In this document: positions 11,303 through 26,000 of the stretch, one piece after another
Layout: every line of letters begins with the position of its first letter
How positions within the stretch are numbered: the stretch's first letter is position 1
Made by a program: the position numbers and the translations under genes
Notes under the pieces: generated by a model
What the model saw: the letters and a program-made list of their open reading frames with translations, nothing else
Told to the model about the DNA's origin: nothing
Databases searched by the model: none
DNA from: Hymenolepis diminuta
Lineage: Eukaryota; Platyhelminthes; Cestoda; Cyclophyllidea; Hymenolepididae
Direction: 5' to 3'
Assembly: GCA_900708905.1 (NCBI GenBank)
Contig: CAADRB010000024.1
Location: forward strand, 118,333 to 182,332
Length of the DNA: 64,000 nt

Positions 11303-14300
11303 TAAGTAGGGCGACAAAAATCTTAACAATTCGGGTGACATATCATTACTTTACAATGGTAACAGTTATTATCAGCATTAAGCAAACAGCATCAAGTATC
11401 TTCAATGATCTTTGAGATTTTATCCTATTCTGTTAAATTTTAGTGTCTATTCATTGTAAAGCTGATAAAGTAATAGATATTCAATTACAAATTCCAAAAA
11501 GTAATGCATTATTGCCGTTTTTCAGAAAAAAGACCGGTTAGGACGAAGTAAAAGACCATTTCTCCACTAAATTCTTCCCAAGTTGTTGGTTTAATCAAAT
11601 AGACTTGTTCCTCTCTAAAATAGTGCGGGTTGTTTGATCGTGAATTCTTTTCGGTCACTCGTCTATCACGTAGAAAAAGTGCTTCCCCTATTTATTTACA
11701 AGCATCCTGTCGAGATACTTTCGAATTTATGCTAATGCGGGCAAAGAAGATGCCCACAAATCTATGAAGTAAACGTATACAGTGCCATCGTCTTCATTGC
11801 TCATATAATACCAGGATCTTCTTTCACCCAGCTCAGAGAGTGGAAATGTGGCCTCTTTACTCCAGCGAACGCTTTAAGATAGTTATTAAACCCTCTCAGT
11901 ATGCCAACATTGTCTTCGGCAAATCAATAAAAAGGCAGCTATTGAACGCAGTGTGAGAGACTGTAATATAAAAGCAAAATTAATAGAGAATTGTCACTCT
12001 GTATATTTGTGGCGATAAACAGACCTCGCTGATATTTTTATCCGTAAACTTCAAGCTCAGGAATAAAGAAGATCAATTAAATCAGTCCATAGGGTTGAAT
12101 CCATCTATGTCAACTTGGAAATGCAATCGACTGCAACCAATGACCATTAATGTCAAGATGAGTGATGGGTCGATTGAGAATTCAACGGAGGAAACGACTG
12201 GTACAATATTCTTTCCGCAACACTAGGACAATTACACCTTGTGAAGGCCTATGAATTGAGTGGATGAACGATGGAGGTTAAAAGATATGTTTCTGCTGAT
12301 GAACGACATGCAAAATTTGAGGCGTCGATCAATGTTAAATGCAAAAAAATTAATTTTAATCTTTCATACAATAGAGGAAGTGCTCATGGCTGAAGATTCG
12401 TACGTATTACGTTTAATCTGCCTTAGAACGATGTAATGCTATTTCTATTACAAGTGATATCCCAACTTCATGCCACCCTGTGGGTGTCCAAACGTAAATG
12501 GTTAAACCTCATACTAAGTTTTGTATTTCATGAAGATATGTTTTATAAATAACAAACTATCCCACCTAAGTAAGGGTCCGTGGCGAGAAATGCAAAAGAG
12601 ATGCCGTGAAATTCAACGAACCAGAGTCTAACAATCCAGAGTTTTACTCGTTGGATTGGCACTTGGAAAGTGCTGGTTGGGTGTGAAAGGGCCTTTAGAT
12701 GCATAGCAAACAGTAATCCCCATTGCTGCAAAAGAGGATGCTATCAGGTAGGCTTCCGTATTAAAAATTCTGTTGAAAATAGCAAAGCAAAACTGTTTTC
12801 TTCTCTCAAGAGGAAGTGCTAAACAAGTGGGAATTGTAAGATAGCACAGTTTTAATAGAAAGGATGAGAACAGTATGAATGGACTTCAGGAAATTAGGAG
12901 ATTCCTGTTTAGTTGGCACACGGTTGCTTACTATCCCAATTTTAATACTGACATTTATCTAATCTTATCGTCATTTTAGTCTTATGGGAAATCCAGATGA
13001 ATTAATATTGAGACTTCTCAGCTCTTCATTTTTCATAATGTTTGTAGTAATCATTTACTGGGCAACGAGATTGACTAAACGGTCTATCATCTCAGGATTC
13101 GTGGTGATCGATCCTTCGCATATTGCATTCAGTTGCAAAGAGACCTTTCAGTTGTGATTAATGTTTGGCAACGCCAAGAGTAGATTACTTTGATGAATAC
13201 GTAATCCAAATTTCGTATTCTCACCGAATACTTGTTTAGCATCCACCTGGACTTACCTCGGTAGACTCTATAGGTGCAGATTTAGGGATATCCATTTCCA
13301 ATAGCATTTTAACTGCTGTGAAGTCTCCCTCTTATGATAATTTCTCCTCAATATCTTAATTGTGATGTAAGGTATGTCAAGGTTAGTGCACTTCTATTCT
13401 GCTGTGCAGACCAAAAAGTTTGTAATATCTCCTAATCTATTTGACTGATGGTTTGACTGATGTTTCCTAGAGCACTAATATCCATTCCGATCATTTTATT
13501 CTATGCCATTTGCAAGACATACTATCAGTTGATATTCGGCTTGCTCTGTCGATCGATGACAATTTTAATTCGAATTCTTCCTCTAATGTTGGCTGTGTTT
13601 TGGACGGTTGTTTTCAGGAAAGATTTCCACTGATGGTCGAACTAGAATGAAGTCGGCTCCGCAAAAATGACTCGGTTGTATTTTCTCGCCCTTGTCTCGC
13701 CCTCTAAATAGGTCAGAACGTACACTTTACCCTATCATGAATGTATGAGCACGTTACTGTCTTCTTTTGTTAATGAGTTGTCTGTTGAAGCAAGGCCAAA
13801 CTAAGCCCCAAAACACAATCGTACATAGCCTGAACAAACGTTTTGAAACTTTGGGTACAATAGAGATGGAAATTTAGCGGTATTGGGATGTAGGGGGTCT
13901 AGCTGCCACAGGTTTTAAGTTTATCCTAGGGACATTCTCGTTTTCAGTACTAAGCGCTAAGTTCAATATAATCAGCATAATGAAATACAAATAAAGCGAT
14001 GTATTAGCTGATGAAAAGGTCACCTCCAAATTGTTGAGTGGAGTTATCAGTGTGCTAACTAGTTGACAACGGATAAGCTATTCCGATTTTGAAGGTCACC
14101 AGTAATAAACAGTACTCAAAACGTTAGGACGAGCCTTAGATAGACTTCGATTTCTAAATTTGATGTATTTACTAGAATGAATGATTAAGTGTTAGATAAT
14201 ATACACAAACAGATCGTTCACAAGGTATTTTTCTATAAGCGGCTACGAATGAAATGATCAACCTCTTTAAAATAAATTACGGAATGTAGGTGGTCGTCAG

Positions 14301-16949
14301 ACCTTTGTTAGTTAAAAGATGGTTCAAAAGAAGCTACGGGTTGAGCTCAATGCGTAAGACAAATCCGCAATGGCCTTGCTATCTGCCTGCTCCTACCCGG
14401 AAGGAACCAGTCTGGTGACGCTCTTTTTCTTACCTACAGCTTCTATGTAAGAATACACAATTTGAAGATCACCTACAAATTTTGCGGGCGATGAGCTTTC
14501 ACTTTCCCTAATGTGCTGCTAAGTGATTACCCAACGATGTCATTCAATGAATACAATGAGTATATATTTACGTGTCAACAGTCCAGATCGAATTCCAGCG
14601 AGTTGGCTTGCCACCCGTCTGCTCTATCATATGTAGTCAGATGGCTTGAAAATCACATTCTGTGAATCAATAATTAAAATCCAAAACAAGTGACGAAAAT
14701 GAGAAGAGAATTCGGACGCTTCGTTTATCCTTTATTCTTCTACATAAGCCATTCATACGACCTGTTTTCAGTTATAATCATAGGAGATAAAAGGGGAGCT
14801 TTTACTTAGGCATCGCGACCTATTCCCGTTGGTGGTAAATATGCCATACCCTATGATCCCAAATTGGATAAGAAAGGCAAAATAGAACAAAAGACTACCT
14901 CAGGCTATTTTCAAAATTGAATGAAAATGCGAAGCTTGAGAGCACCCTAATAGGCCCGATGAAATAGAATAAACAATCTTTATCAAAGACATTAGGCTCA
15001 AATTCTGGTTTCCTAATAAATGGTTGAAGTTTATTGAATAAAACCTGATTCCCGATTTGGAGAGAAATCTATGTGGGGGTAGATAGAAGCAAGAAAACTT
15101 GGAAAGAAATATGAAAATGGTGAATGAGACCTCACAATTCCTTAACCACAGTCTGTGACTAGTCCTCATAGGAGATATCCCGTTGATGTTCATGCGTTAC
15201 CTTTGATCATTGGGCTGTTTAAAACAATGTCCTAAAATTGAAATGGAGCTACAAATTTTGAATTAATTTTTGAAAGAATACTGAGATTTTATTTTTGAAT
15301 ATATTTTATTGCATACTTTATCATTTTTACAGGAACTATGCTACACTAGGAAACCAAGAGTTAATTATTTCAAGATCATCCAATCCGAATTACCTTGTTC
15401 TAATAATCACGCGCCTCAGTCCATATAGAGCCAACTTGAAATCTCAAAATTTTAAAAGAGTTATACAGGAGAGGGGGCAGAAGGTCAAAGCAGGGGCATT
15501 TCACATCGCCTGATTGTACAGTGACAACTTTTGGAGATTACCGCAGAAAATGGGGTAGGCCGACTCGTGGTTTCCATTGTGGGGAACCACGATAAATTTG
15601 ATGGCCCACTTCAGGGCAAATGGTTGTGCTAAATGATTGAAAAGACGTTACATTTGATTACTTCAAGTCTTTTAAAGAAACTTGGGCCTAAATGCATCTT
15701 AAAATGGACATTAAGAAGAGAAAGACTTTGCAGACAAAAGTTAACCGATTAAAACAAAACTGGTACTGTTGATATCATTTGCATACGAATTGCAAGAGAA
15801 CTAATAGGCACCGTTCTTATATCAGCACGGTTAACTGTAAGGCTAATTACTTTCTCATGCTCTCATTTGAAGGAGAAAAGTTCCGATTACCACCATGGAG
15901 GGATCAGGCAGCCCGCACCACGAGGCCGATTTGTAAGAGGGGAATCTTTCAGAGAGTTAAAGACTTAAATTACCAGAATAACAGATATATTTTCAAACCT
16001 ATTAAGTGGAACGTTATTAACACTTAATTTGTGTGTGGAGCAGTTCTTAGAAGAAACATGCATTATACCATTCTTCTTGTCAACCGAAAATTAGTTACTG
16101 CGATTGACAATAGGTTTTCAATGGATTTGCACAAATGAGGATCAGTCTTGTGATCTCTGATTCGGCAGACAAGCACGTTGACCACCAAATCTTGCCTTCC
16201 TAATCATAGGTAGAACTAACAGTTCAAAAGTAAACAGAGTATATCTCAGTAGGAAGTCACTACAAACCTGCTAGCCAAAAAACCAAATGCATTTTAAACG
16301 GTAAATAATATCCAAATATAGCTATTTTCGTTGGTACGCTTTCTTCGAATATAAGACATATTTGAACTTATTTGTGAGATCCAGAAATAACGAAATGTAT
16401 TCGAATTCAAAACAACCCTCTTCCCTCTCCCTCTCATCTTGAAAGACAGCATCCATTGCGATTTTCACCGATCTGTGTCGAAAGCTCTACTCATACTAGA
16501 CGGAACACTATAACAATCTCCAACCATGAGGGTCGTTAAGACGGAGGAGCATATCCCTACCCGAACAGTTTGAAAACCGTTTAAATACAAACTTTTCATC
16601 TCATTGACGAAGGTTATTTTAAATTATACGCAACTTCCTCATCACCGCCAACATCAACGGACGTGCACCGATGAGGATTATTCTCCTGATCACTGTATGG
16701 TTTATTTACAGCCCACCCTGCAACGCTTCAATGACTTGGTTTTATTGATCATCTCTACTCTTCTCAAGTATTCGCTGGCCCCTCCGCCTATTGTTTAGAT
16801 AGCATCACATGGCGCTCTCTCTACCTCTGCAAAAGGTAATTACTAGGAGAGCTAGAGAATAATACATTGATTTGGCAGAAAACTACAGTGACCATTGCAT
16901 CACTGACCAACTACCAAAAAGTAGATCCGTTAACGAATATCTCGAGACA
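11303..16949. other. Gene-free stretch downstream of ARID4
   Basis: About 5.6 kb with no supported gene. Open frames at 14900-15193 (minus), 15295-15513, 15779-16027 and 16604-16798 (plus) have no recognisable similarity, no splice context and composition like the surroundings. No RNA gene or clear repeat was seen. Confidence 0.5.
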
Positions 16950-16955
16950 TTTATT
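16950..16955 (-). other. Candidate poly(A) signal of the ARID4 gene
   Basis: AATAAA on the minus strand, about 140 nt beyond the ARID4 stop codon at 17095-17097. Position and strand fit; there is no transcript evidence. Confidence 0.5.
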
Positions 16956-17094
16956 AGCATAAAAAGCTGGCTAATTATACCATTCACAAATATACTGTCA
17001 GAAGTCGATTATGTACACAGACACTCACAAAGAGACGGGAATAAAAAAATATCCGATTACGCATAGAGGGGAGAGGAAGAAAGAGAAGTCAAAT

Positions 17095-20000
17095 TCAGTC
17101 ATCAGGCTGCGATACAGACGGAGTTCGTCGTCTCGGACCTCCACGGAAACCTCCACCTCCGCGACGGGTACCAGTAGCACTTCCACCTCGTCCAATTCCA
17201 GGAATGTTGCTGTTGCAGACGCCAATGGTAGGACTAGCTGCTCTGGAACCTGCATTCGAGGAAACACCATCTCCACTGGTCACATTGCTATTGTTGCTGG
17301 CCATGGTGGCAGATTCTGTGGCAATTCGTTGGTCTATTGCCCTGAGCATATCATTTGCGGATTTATAGGCCTTAGCCACTTGAATCATGCTAGACATGAG
17401 AACCTAAAAAAATAAAGCGAAAATGTAGATTTCCAGAGCATTAATTGCAGCTCGCCATGTACTGATAGTGCCACTGGGAAATGTGGCCTTACACTGATTT
17501 CTCCACTATTTTGACAGTTGTTGCTAGAGTAGAAGCTCTAGGCTATATCAGTAACTACTGATCTAATGTTCGTTGTTGAGATATAGCGATAGGTCTCGAG
17601 AGTCTAGTATATTAAGTTCAAATGGGAGGGAATCGAATCTGTTTAAATTCTGTCAAATTGGGACTACGCTTTCTTCCGCAATAAGACGAATTCGAATTGA
17701 GACCGAAAAAGTGCAAAATGAATGCAAATCTTAGCGTTTGAAAAGGAACACTTACAAACATCTTCACCCAGTTGCCTGGAAAACTAAGCCCCAACTGAAA
17801 ATCTCCCAAGAGCACAAAGGACAAAGAGACTCTACCCGCAATCGAAGTTATACAGAAATACTGATTTCAGGACGGAAATTTCCCAAATTGGTTTTTTCTC
17901 CCCACCTTAATAAATAATATAAAGTGTATAATTACTAATCCAAACGGCATGGTCAAACGATTTTTTATTCAAATCGTCTAAATAAATTTATATATGTCCG
18001 ATTTCGGAGTTATCAATAAAATCCTTTACCATATAACATAACCCACCCATTTCTGATGAGAGTACTACTCAATGTTAACTATAAATGCCACTTTTGCTAC
18101 ACAAGTCACGATTTCCACTTTTCTTCCTGTTCTCTTAAAAGAACCTTTCCTTCTTCCGTATTCCACAGTAAAGATTGCTTGAAGCTAAAAAGAAATAGTT
18201 GGTAATTTAACTTATTTACAAACAGACGTCAATCTTTACCAAAATCAAAATAAATCTCTGGTCTATTTTTTCCCCTGATAGATGTAAATTATTTCAAGCT
18301 AATTTTATTTTTAGTTGATCAAATGGATTTAGTAATGTTAATACATCGAAATAAATGGCAAACTCACGTTGCAATACGTGCTCAGATCCAGGGAATCAGC
18401 GTCGGGAATTGGGAAGTAGGGACCACCAAATCGTCGGATTTCCGGTTGCGGAGGTGGAATATCATGAGGCGCAACTAATTGCCTCATCGACCGTACCTCT
18501 GTTGGAGAACCCAGGGGAGACATGCCACGTGAAGTTTGACTTGCACTTGCGCCTGCACCACCACCACGACGACCTCCACGACCAACCTGGAGGGAAACAA
18601 AAACAGGAAACAATCAGTAGCGTATTGTGAGAAAATTCACTTAAGTTCCTTGAACACAGGATTCTGTACCCCCGAAATAATTACGCATGTGATGGAGATA
18701 GCAACATAATTGACCTCGAGATTATGTAACTATACCCTCGCTTAAGAACTCAGGGTACTTAATTGCCAGAAGTGACCTAAAACTCCACCGCATCCCCAAG
18801 TAGCAAATTTAATATTAGTTATTAAATCATTTATGTGACCAACGCGGCTAGCGGTATCGCAAGACCCCTTCGTCCGTTTACGATACCCCTTATCTCTGAC
18901 CGAACTATAAATACATATTTCTGTAAATCTAAATACTATCCTCCACAACTCTGAGACTTGACCACTTCACCGCGTCCAGAACACCTACAGACCATTCCAT
19001 CCCTTATCTTGGCCTCCTTTCCCTTCTGCTAGTAAATCTGATATTTAAAACCAAAAATTTATTTACTTACTCTGCTACTACGCATCAAAAAGGGCTTTAC
19101 ATTAATGACCTGGAGACTACACTCCTCCAGTATGACTCTCATACTGACGCCGTACTTGGTTTTTCGATCAAATGAATTGCATAAATAAACACAGAACCAT
19201 ACCTTTCGTCCAACTTTAAACCCTGAGGACGCAGAAGAAATCACCGATTCAGCGTCATCATTTACAGTAGCTGCACTCGGAGCCGTAGGTCCAGTTAGAG
19301 TTCCACCAGCCAACAACTTTTTCCTTCTCACAACACCTCCACCACGAGCACCACCACGTGCTGATCTTCCACGATGAACTCCCCCAGCTGTAGCTCCCCT
19401 TTGAATGAGGGGAGGCGACTTCGAGGCTTCCTTATTGCGGTCCCCACACTCCTGTTCTATAACAGGGGTGACCTCTTCTTCAGAAGACTGTTCTGACGAT
19501 TCCGAAGGCACTGATATGTCCTGATCTTGTTCCTCTCTTTCTGGAGACGAGGTCGGAGTTAGTTTTGGTGGAGGCGGATCATTTGGGGCATTATCAGGGT
19601 CGGATGACCTCATCTCTTGCATAAGTTCCGTCTTATCTGAATCTATTGACAAAGCGGGTGAAGCCGCGCGAGCTGGTTCTTCGATTTTGACAGGAGATTT
19701 TGGTTTCTCAGGCTCTTCGACATTGCGTTTCTTCTTTGACAGTGGAGTAACCTTCATTTTTTCTACCTCCGGTTTTTCAGATTTTTCTTCATCAGACTTT
19801 GCTTTCTCTTCCTCAGGTTTAACACTATATTCAAGATCAGGACAAGGATCAGGGGGAGGTGTGTGTGGAGCTGATATTGACGGTTGAGAGGGGGGATTCG
19901 CGGTAGCAGTGAGAAGTTTAGCTCCAGGAGGATTATCTCCAAGAATGAGCTTGTGTTGTGATCTCGTAAGACGTGGTAGTATGTCTCGAGCAGCTGAAGG

Positions 20001-23000
20001 GAGTTCACTTTCACTGTCTTCTGAGAGAGAATGTTCTGAGACTGTGCCTTCATTATCTTCATCAGCACTGACAGAAGAAGCAGCAGCAGATGAGTTCTGG
20101 CTCTTTTTAGAGTCGTCCTTCTTTATCGGCGGCTTTTTGACAGACTTCTTAGTGGCGGTAGATTCCTCCTTATCTTTCTTCACCGTCGCTGTCTCCTCCT
20201 TCTTTAATGTCGACTTTGACACTTGACGCTGAGTCTGACCTGGTCGCTTTTTTGATTCAGGAGTTTCATCCTCACTTGTATTCCCTTCTGGCTTCGGCTT
20301 CAGGACGGACTTTTTTAGAGTGCTTGGAATACGACGAGAAGTCTAAAAGAAAAAATGAACATCCCAATTACCAAAGCAACATGCTAACGGTCTAGATAAG
20401 TTGGTTTAATTTTCCAAACCAGAGGAGCTATTCACACTTACAGAACTTGCAGGAAGTCTCGGAAGGCTGGATATTTTTCCAGAAGACGCAACTGAAGGTC
20501 CCTTCGACGACACTTTTGTCGAAGAAGTTGAAGGAGCAGAAGTTCCAGCTCTTGGTGTTTTAGGAGATGAACTTTCAACTCTCATTTTTCTTGCCACATG
20601 AGATGAAGAGGAGGAACACAGAGAACTTGAAGGAGGACATTTCTCCTTGCTCGCAACTGGCTCTTCGTCTTCAGAGCAACTCACTGCCTCCCAGTGACTC
20701 AATGTGGAAGTCTTCATCGGTGTAGAGGTGACTGCCGTTGGGGTGGAGGGCTGTGATAGCTTTATGCCTACAGGATCTCCTGAGAAGCAAAAATTGTTTT
20801 GCTTATATTAACCTCATACTCTACCCATATTGAATTGTTGTCCTGATTCTTATTCATTTAACGCTGTTTCCTGCCTATTTAACTTCATCCTGACTGGTTC
20901 ATTTCTCGGACTTTAAACGATCTAGCACACCTGTATTGTGAGCTTTACTTTGTTACTTAGACATTTTTCGGCTAATAGTTACGAGGTTATCTTCTCTCTA
21001 TTTTCTCCAAATAAAGCATTCAATCATTATCTCTTCCTGCTTCCTTACTTATGGTAGTGAAGGTTGTGCAGTTGACAATAGTTATAGCTCAATTGGCCTC
21101 CACCATTCTACATTGGTAATTTGTTAAGCTAGGAATCTTGTTCTAAAGTCTTAACTGTATCACTCGCCCAAAAGAAGCTTTACTAATTAGATTTACCCCT
21201 ACTTAAATACCATGTCTAGAAAGCCCTAAGAACAAAAGTGCATCAACCACAAGTTGAATTCAATATATCTCCTTGCTTATTACATACGTTTTACCGGTGC
21301 AAATGGTCACTCAAATGATTGGCTTTGTACGAATGTATTCTAAACCCAAAACTTTTGACTTAACAGACATTACAAAACCGCTAAACCGCCGATAAAAATT
21401 ATACATTTGTCCAAGATTCAAATTACGTTTGAGAATCTTCTTAAGAGTCTTAGGAGATTGAGTAAGAGACGTAGCCGCGTCTATGATACTCCCCGACGAC
21501 TTATCCGGAGATCTCAATGAGCCAGACGCGTGCTCGACGTTTGAGGAAATAGGAACACGTTCTGTTTGAATCTTCCGCTTCTTCATGGGCTGAGGATCAC
21601 CGACTAAAGAACTACCGGGTCTTTTGACTGGAGTAGAGGCTAAAGATAAAAATAAAGCATATACTACTCATGTTATATAAGTAAAAAAGTCGCATAAAAA
21701 AGTCAGGACTGAGACATACCCATCATTTATTCTTAAAACCTACAAATTTGAGATTATTCAAAGACGTCTTCTCCTAATTGTACTTTTAACCAAACTAGTA
21801 ATAGAAAAGAGCACCATAATGGGATGAATGAACTCCAGTGGGCTCGGTTATGGAAAAACAATCTTTGTTAACACAAAGAAGCCGTTCTAAGTTATTGGAG
21901 AAAGGACATAACTAAACGTTCAACTTAATCAAGAGATCAAGAAATTTTGAATTTGAACATTTGATCCTTGAAGCATTTGCATATAAGGCTGAAAACAGAA
22001 ATAAAAAGGGACAACCTAATGAAACCGGGTTAAAATCGAAATAATACTCTTCCGATGTCTTGAATTCATCCTCTACTTGCTTAACCTTATCGGAATATTC
22101 TATCATTCACTATGTTTATATGCTTTCCTATGGTTCAGAATTCCGATTATTTACCTTTGCTCTCGTGGTATCTAAATCTGCAGTGTGGGAGCATATGATA
22201 AACCATCAGGTTGTAACAGAAGTTCTGTCCAATGTTTGAACTAGGCACGATTACTTCAATTTAGTCTGTTAACATTGTATGCTTATCTATTATAATTAAT
22301 AAAATATTATTTCTTCTTTCAGATTGTGGGATAATCGTCGTTATTAATAACTATTTCTAGCCCTAATGTACACTCCAAATAAGGAGCATTTCAGGCATAT
22401 TTTACTGTTTTAATTTCATCGAGGAGGTCTCTTTGAGCAAACACACTCAAAGATACTTATGGAAATGATGTTGTGAATGAAAAGACCTGCAGAAGGTGAT
22501 TTTCTGCTGGTGGTTTCAAAAGGGATGACTTCAGTCTGAAAGACGAACCGAGATCGGGATGCTCAAAAACTCATTTCTGAGTAATTGGAAGTTGCCATTG
22601 ATGAAAATTCCACCTGCACTACTAGAGAACTGAACAATACCTTCCATGTCAGCCGCCACATAACCATATATAGGGGAAGGAAAAGATTTGGCTGGGAAAT
22701 GCCCCTCCCCCCTCCCCCCACACGATTTGTCAGAAATGAATAAGCAACAGCGTGTAGCCTAATGTGTTTCACTGCGTTCTCGTGAACTTCAGATACCTTT
22801 TTTTAGACCGAATCATAACTGACAGCGACGAGAAGTAGTGGATCCTTTACAACAATGTTGAGCGCAAAAGACAGTGGCTAAGTCAAGAAAGTGATTCAAT
22901 GCCAATTCCACAGGCGAAAAATGGACTGCACCCGAAAATTCTTGTTCAGGTGTGTATGGTGGGATTTGAAGGGAAATGTTTATTATGAACTAATAGGTGA

Positions 23001-26000
23001 CAATCAAACAATTACATCTGAAGTTTACTGTCAGCAGCTAACTCATTTGAAAGCAGTTAACGGAAGGCAGGAAAAACAGCCTTCTTTGTACGCAGTTTCC
23101 AGTACTTTACAGACATGGGTAAAACTAACTTACACTTTGCAGGAGCCTCAGGTGATGCAGCTCTAATGGTTTTTTTGCTGCTATTTGAATCATTGTCTGA
23201 TTGCTTTGTTGGCCCTGATAGACGATTCTTTTGGGATGGCGTTGGTGTTGGAAGAGGCGACGATGACTGTTGATTTTTGGAGCGGAATTTCTGCAAATTA
23301 AGCGAATTCTTATTTTTTGGATGTTTCTCCCCACCGGGTTCGGATTCAGCCACATCGGAAGCAGATTTCTCGTTGCTTGATGTGGTGCCTTGTCCAGTGA
23401 GATTGAGGTTGGAACAAGAGGGTGAGCGTCTCACTCCGTCTAGGAGACAGCTTTATGTGGAAAATAGCAAATAAAAATATGGTAAACGGCTATGTGTAAT
23501 TACCATTGGTAATCACTAGCGACATAGCATAGTGAAATATACGTAGGAAATACTGTATGACGATATTCATTACTCATATAAGGACGAGCAAGGACTCCAA
23601 GCGCCTTATTTTGATTGCCTTAGGTCTTAGAAAAGACATTATTATTAGCACCATACCACCCTAGTTCTTTTAGTCTAAAACTTTCTTTCTGCAGTCAGAC
23701 ACCAACGAGGACTATAAAGAAAGCTTACATGTAGTTATAGCTAAGGTACATAATTCAAGACGCCAAGGAAGTTCTCGGTTTGATGAGGTTGCAATGACAA
23801 AAATGGCCAACAACGCCCATTCCAGTCGCTAAGTGCAACTAATCACCTCAAGGCAACTACAATAAAAAAGTGGAGTGTGAGTCTATCAATTATATGCGAA
23901 TGTTGGCATAAAAGAAAGGAATGCTTTTAGCTATCGACGGGATTAGGGTACATCAGACGAAACGACCAAATAGGACTTTCAATGCCCCATTTACCGGTTA
24001 TTTTAAGTCTTATAAAAGACCCGAATGGTTGAAACGTCACATATCGAAAAATTAGCCTAAAAGTTTACATTCGATTCAGTGAGAATCTCTTCAGAGGAAC
24101 TTTTGGAAAATTAATGCCATATATTCTTCTGAGCTGAGAAGCAAATCGACAATCCTGAATTCTATAAGCCACACTATTTTCTCGTAGCTATCGCGAAGTA
24201 TCCATTTGTCCGAATAAAATATATACTAGCTTTATAAATAAAGCATCCATTCAGATATGCTATTTAAGACAAGATTAGCTTGTCCGCTTACCTAATAGAA
24301 GATATACAACTTCCTAGACTGTGGTGTGCATATACCCATAATTATAGAAAAATGGTAGTAGTAAGGAAGCACTTAGTTCAAGGACAACTTACAGAATTCT
24401 GGAACCGTCAATGACCTCATTGTGTCGGCTGTTCCATCCAATATAATGCACCAAGTATCTACACTTCTCTTGACCAGCTTTGAGTTTAGAAGAGGTCACC
24501 TCACTCGACTCTTGTAGAGTAGGAGTAGTTTGCTTCGATTTCCTGGGAAATGACTGGCCATAATCATAGCTTAAAATTTTCGCCGAATAGGGACGCCCTT
24601 TGAATAAAACACTCACAACTGAACCCACGGGGTAAGGCTATAATGGGAACGGAAAGAAGGCGGTTAGAAAAGAAACGGTACAAAGGGAAAGCAGGACTAC
24701 AGAGCACTGTACAAAAAATAAAGAATGAGAGAAACGAGTAGGGGTTATAAAGGGGGTCAAATGCGTCTCTTTGATTGCTCACCATCTTGGTAGTGTCATA
24801 GCCAGTAGCTGCTAGCCAGGATTTCGAGCCCTGAAGAGCGTAGAAATTACGATATACCTCATCATCAAACGTCGGTCGACTTGGACTACTTCTGGCACTC
24901 GCAGACTCCTGGAATAAACCTGAAGTTGAACTGTGACCCCCTCTCTCGTTAGATGGCCGTGATGAAGACGATGGAGCGATAATATCCGAAGGCGACTTAT
25001 TTGTCAACTCTGCAGATGGACGCGAAGAACGATTCTTGGTACCTGGCTCTCCCGACAACGACTTTTTCTCCTTCTTTTCAACCTTCTTGGCAGCTGTTGA
25101 AGTAATAGAAGGGCCAGGTTTGGATGTAGCTGGACTTGTATTAGTTGAAGTTTTGGTTTTACCTTCAGCGACCTAGAAGGGAAAGTAAGGAATTATGAAC
25201 TCGACATTTTAATCACAATGACTTAGAATCATGATTTCTAGCAATATTTTAACTCATTTGAAAGTCGGTCAAAAAGACGCCATTTTGGCAAACGTCTACA
25301 GATACTATAAAATGAAATAAACAATAAAATACGCCTAATAAAGATCACTGCGCAGACATCTAACACGAGTAGAACCCACAAAATGCTTTTCAAGGTACTT
25401 GTCGTTCAAGCAATGGGTTGCCGATTTTTTTTCACTCATCTTTGTAGCTGAAAATGAAATATTCTATGTTATAGTATTGCCATTATTACCGCAACTGGCC
25501 CGTCAATTCATAAATCAATTTACTAATAAACAAGGGCACAATTAATACAGTGAAGAAAAGGACTTTATTGAACTTCACAGTATAATTGTCCTCTCTTGTA
25601 AGGTAAAACGAGATGGAGAAAAGTGCAGGAGGAAATAAAAGTAATAAAAAATGTTATTTTGACGAAATTTACATTCTATTGAAATCAAACCTAATCTTTA
25701 TTTTGTCTACATGAATTGATGGTTAAAAAAGATTTTGGAGCCAATTTTTTGTAAAAAAAGTAGCAATAAATTTCCATGAATTTTAACTAGAACCTGATTT
25801 TCATTCTTCTGGCATGGGATGCTTTTGTAGACCATAATGATGGCGACGAAAGCTAAAAACATTAACAGTGAACCAGAAAAGCCTTACGAACTTCCACCGT
25901 TTCAAATTCACTATTAAATTGACTTGAGATTTCACGGTCCTGAGTTTTCGTAAGGCATCAAAACTTTGCATTGAGAAGTGATGCCTCTTCTGCGAAGTGG

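Noticed and set aside
14900..15193. 97-codon minus-strand frame
   Set aside because: Composition like the surrounding DNA, no splice context, no recognisable motif.
17011..17415. Ser/Thr-rich open frame on the plus strand
   Set aside because: It is the antisense shadow of the last, RGG-rich ARID4 exon; the minus-strand frame is splice-consistent.
19687..20226. Plus-strand Ser-rich and Leu-rich open frames
   Set aside because: Antisense shadows of the large low-complexity ARID4 exon 19203-20342.
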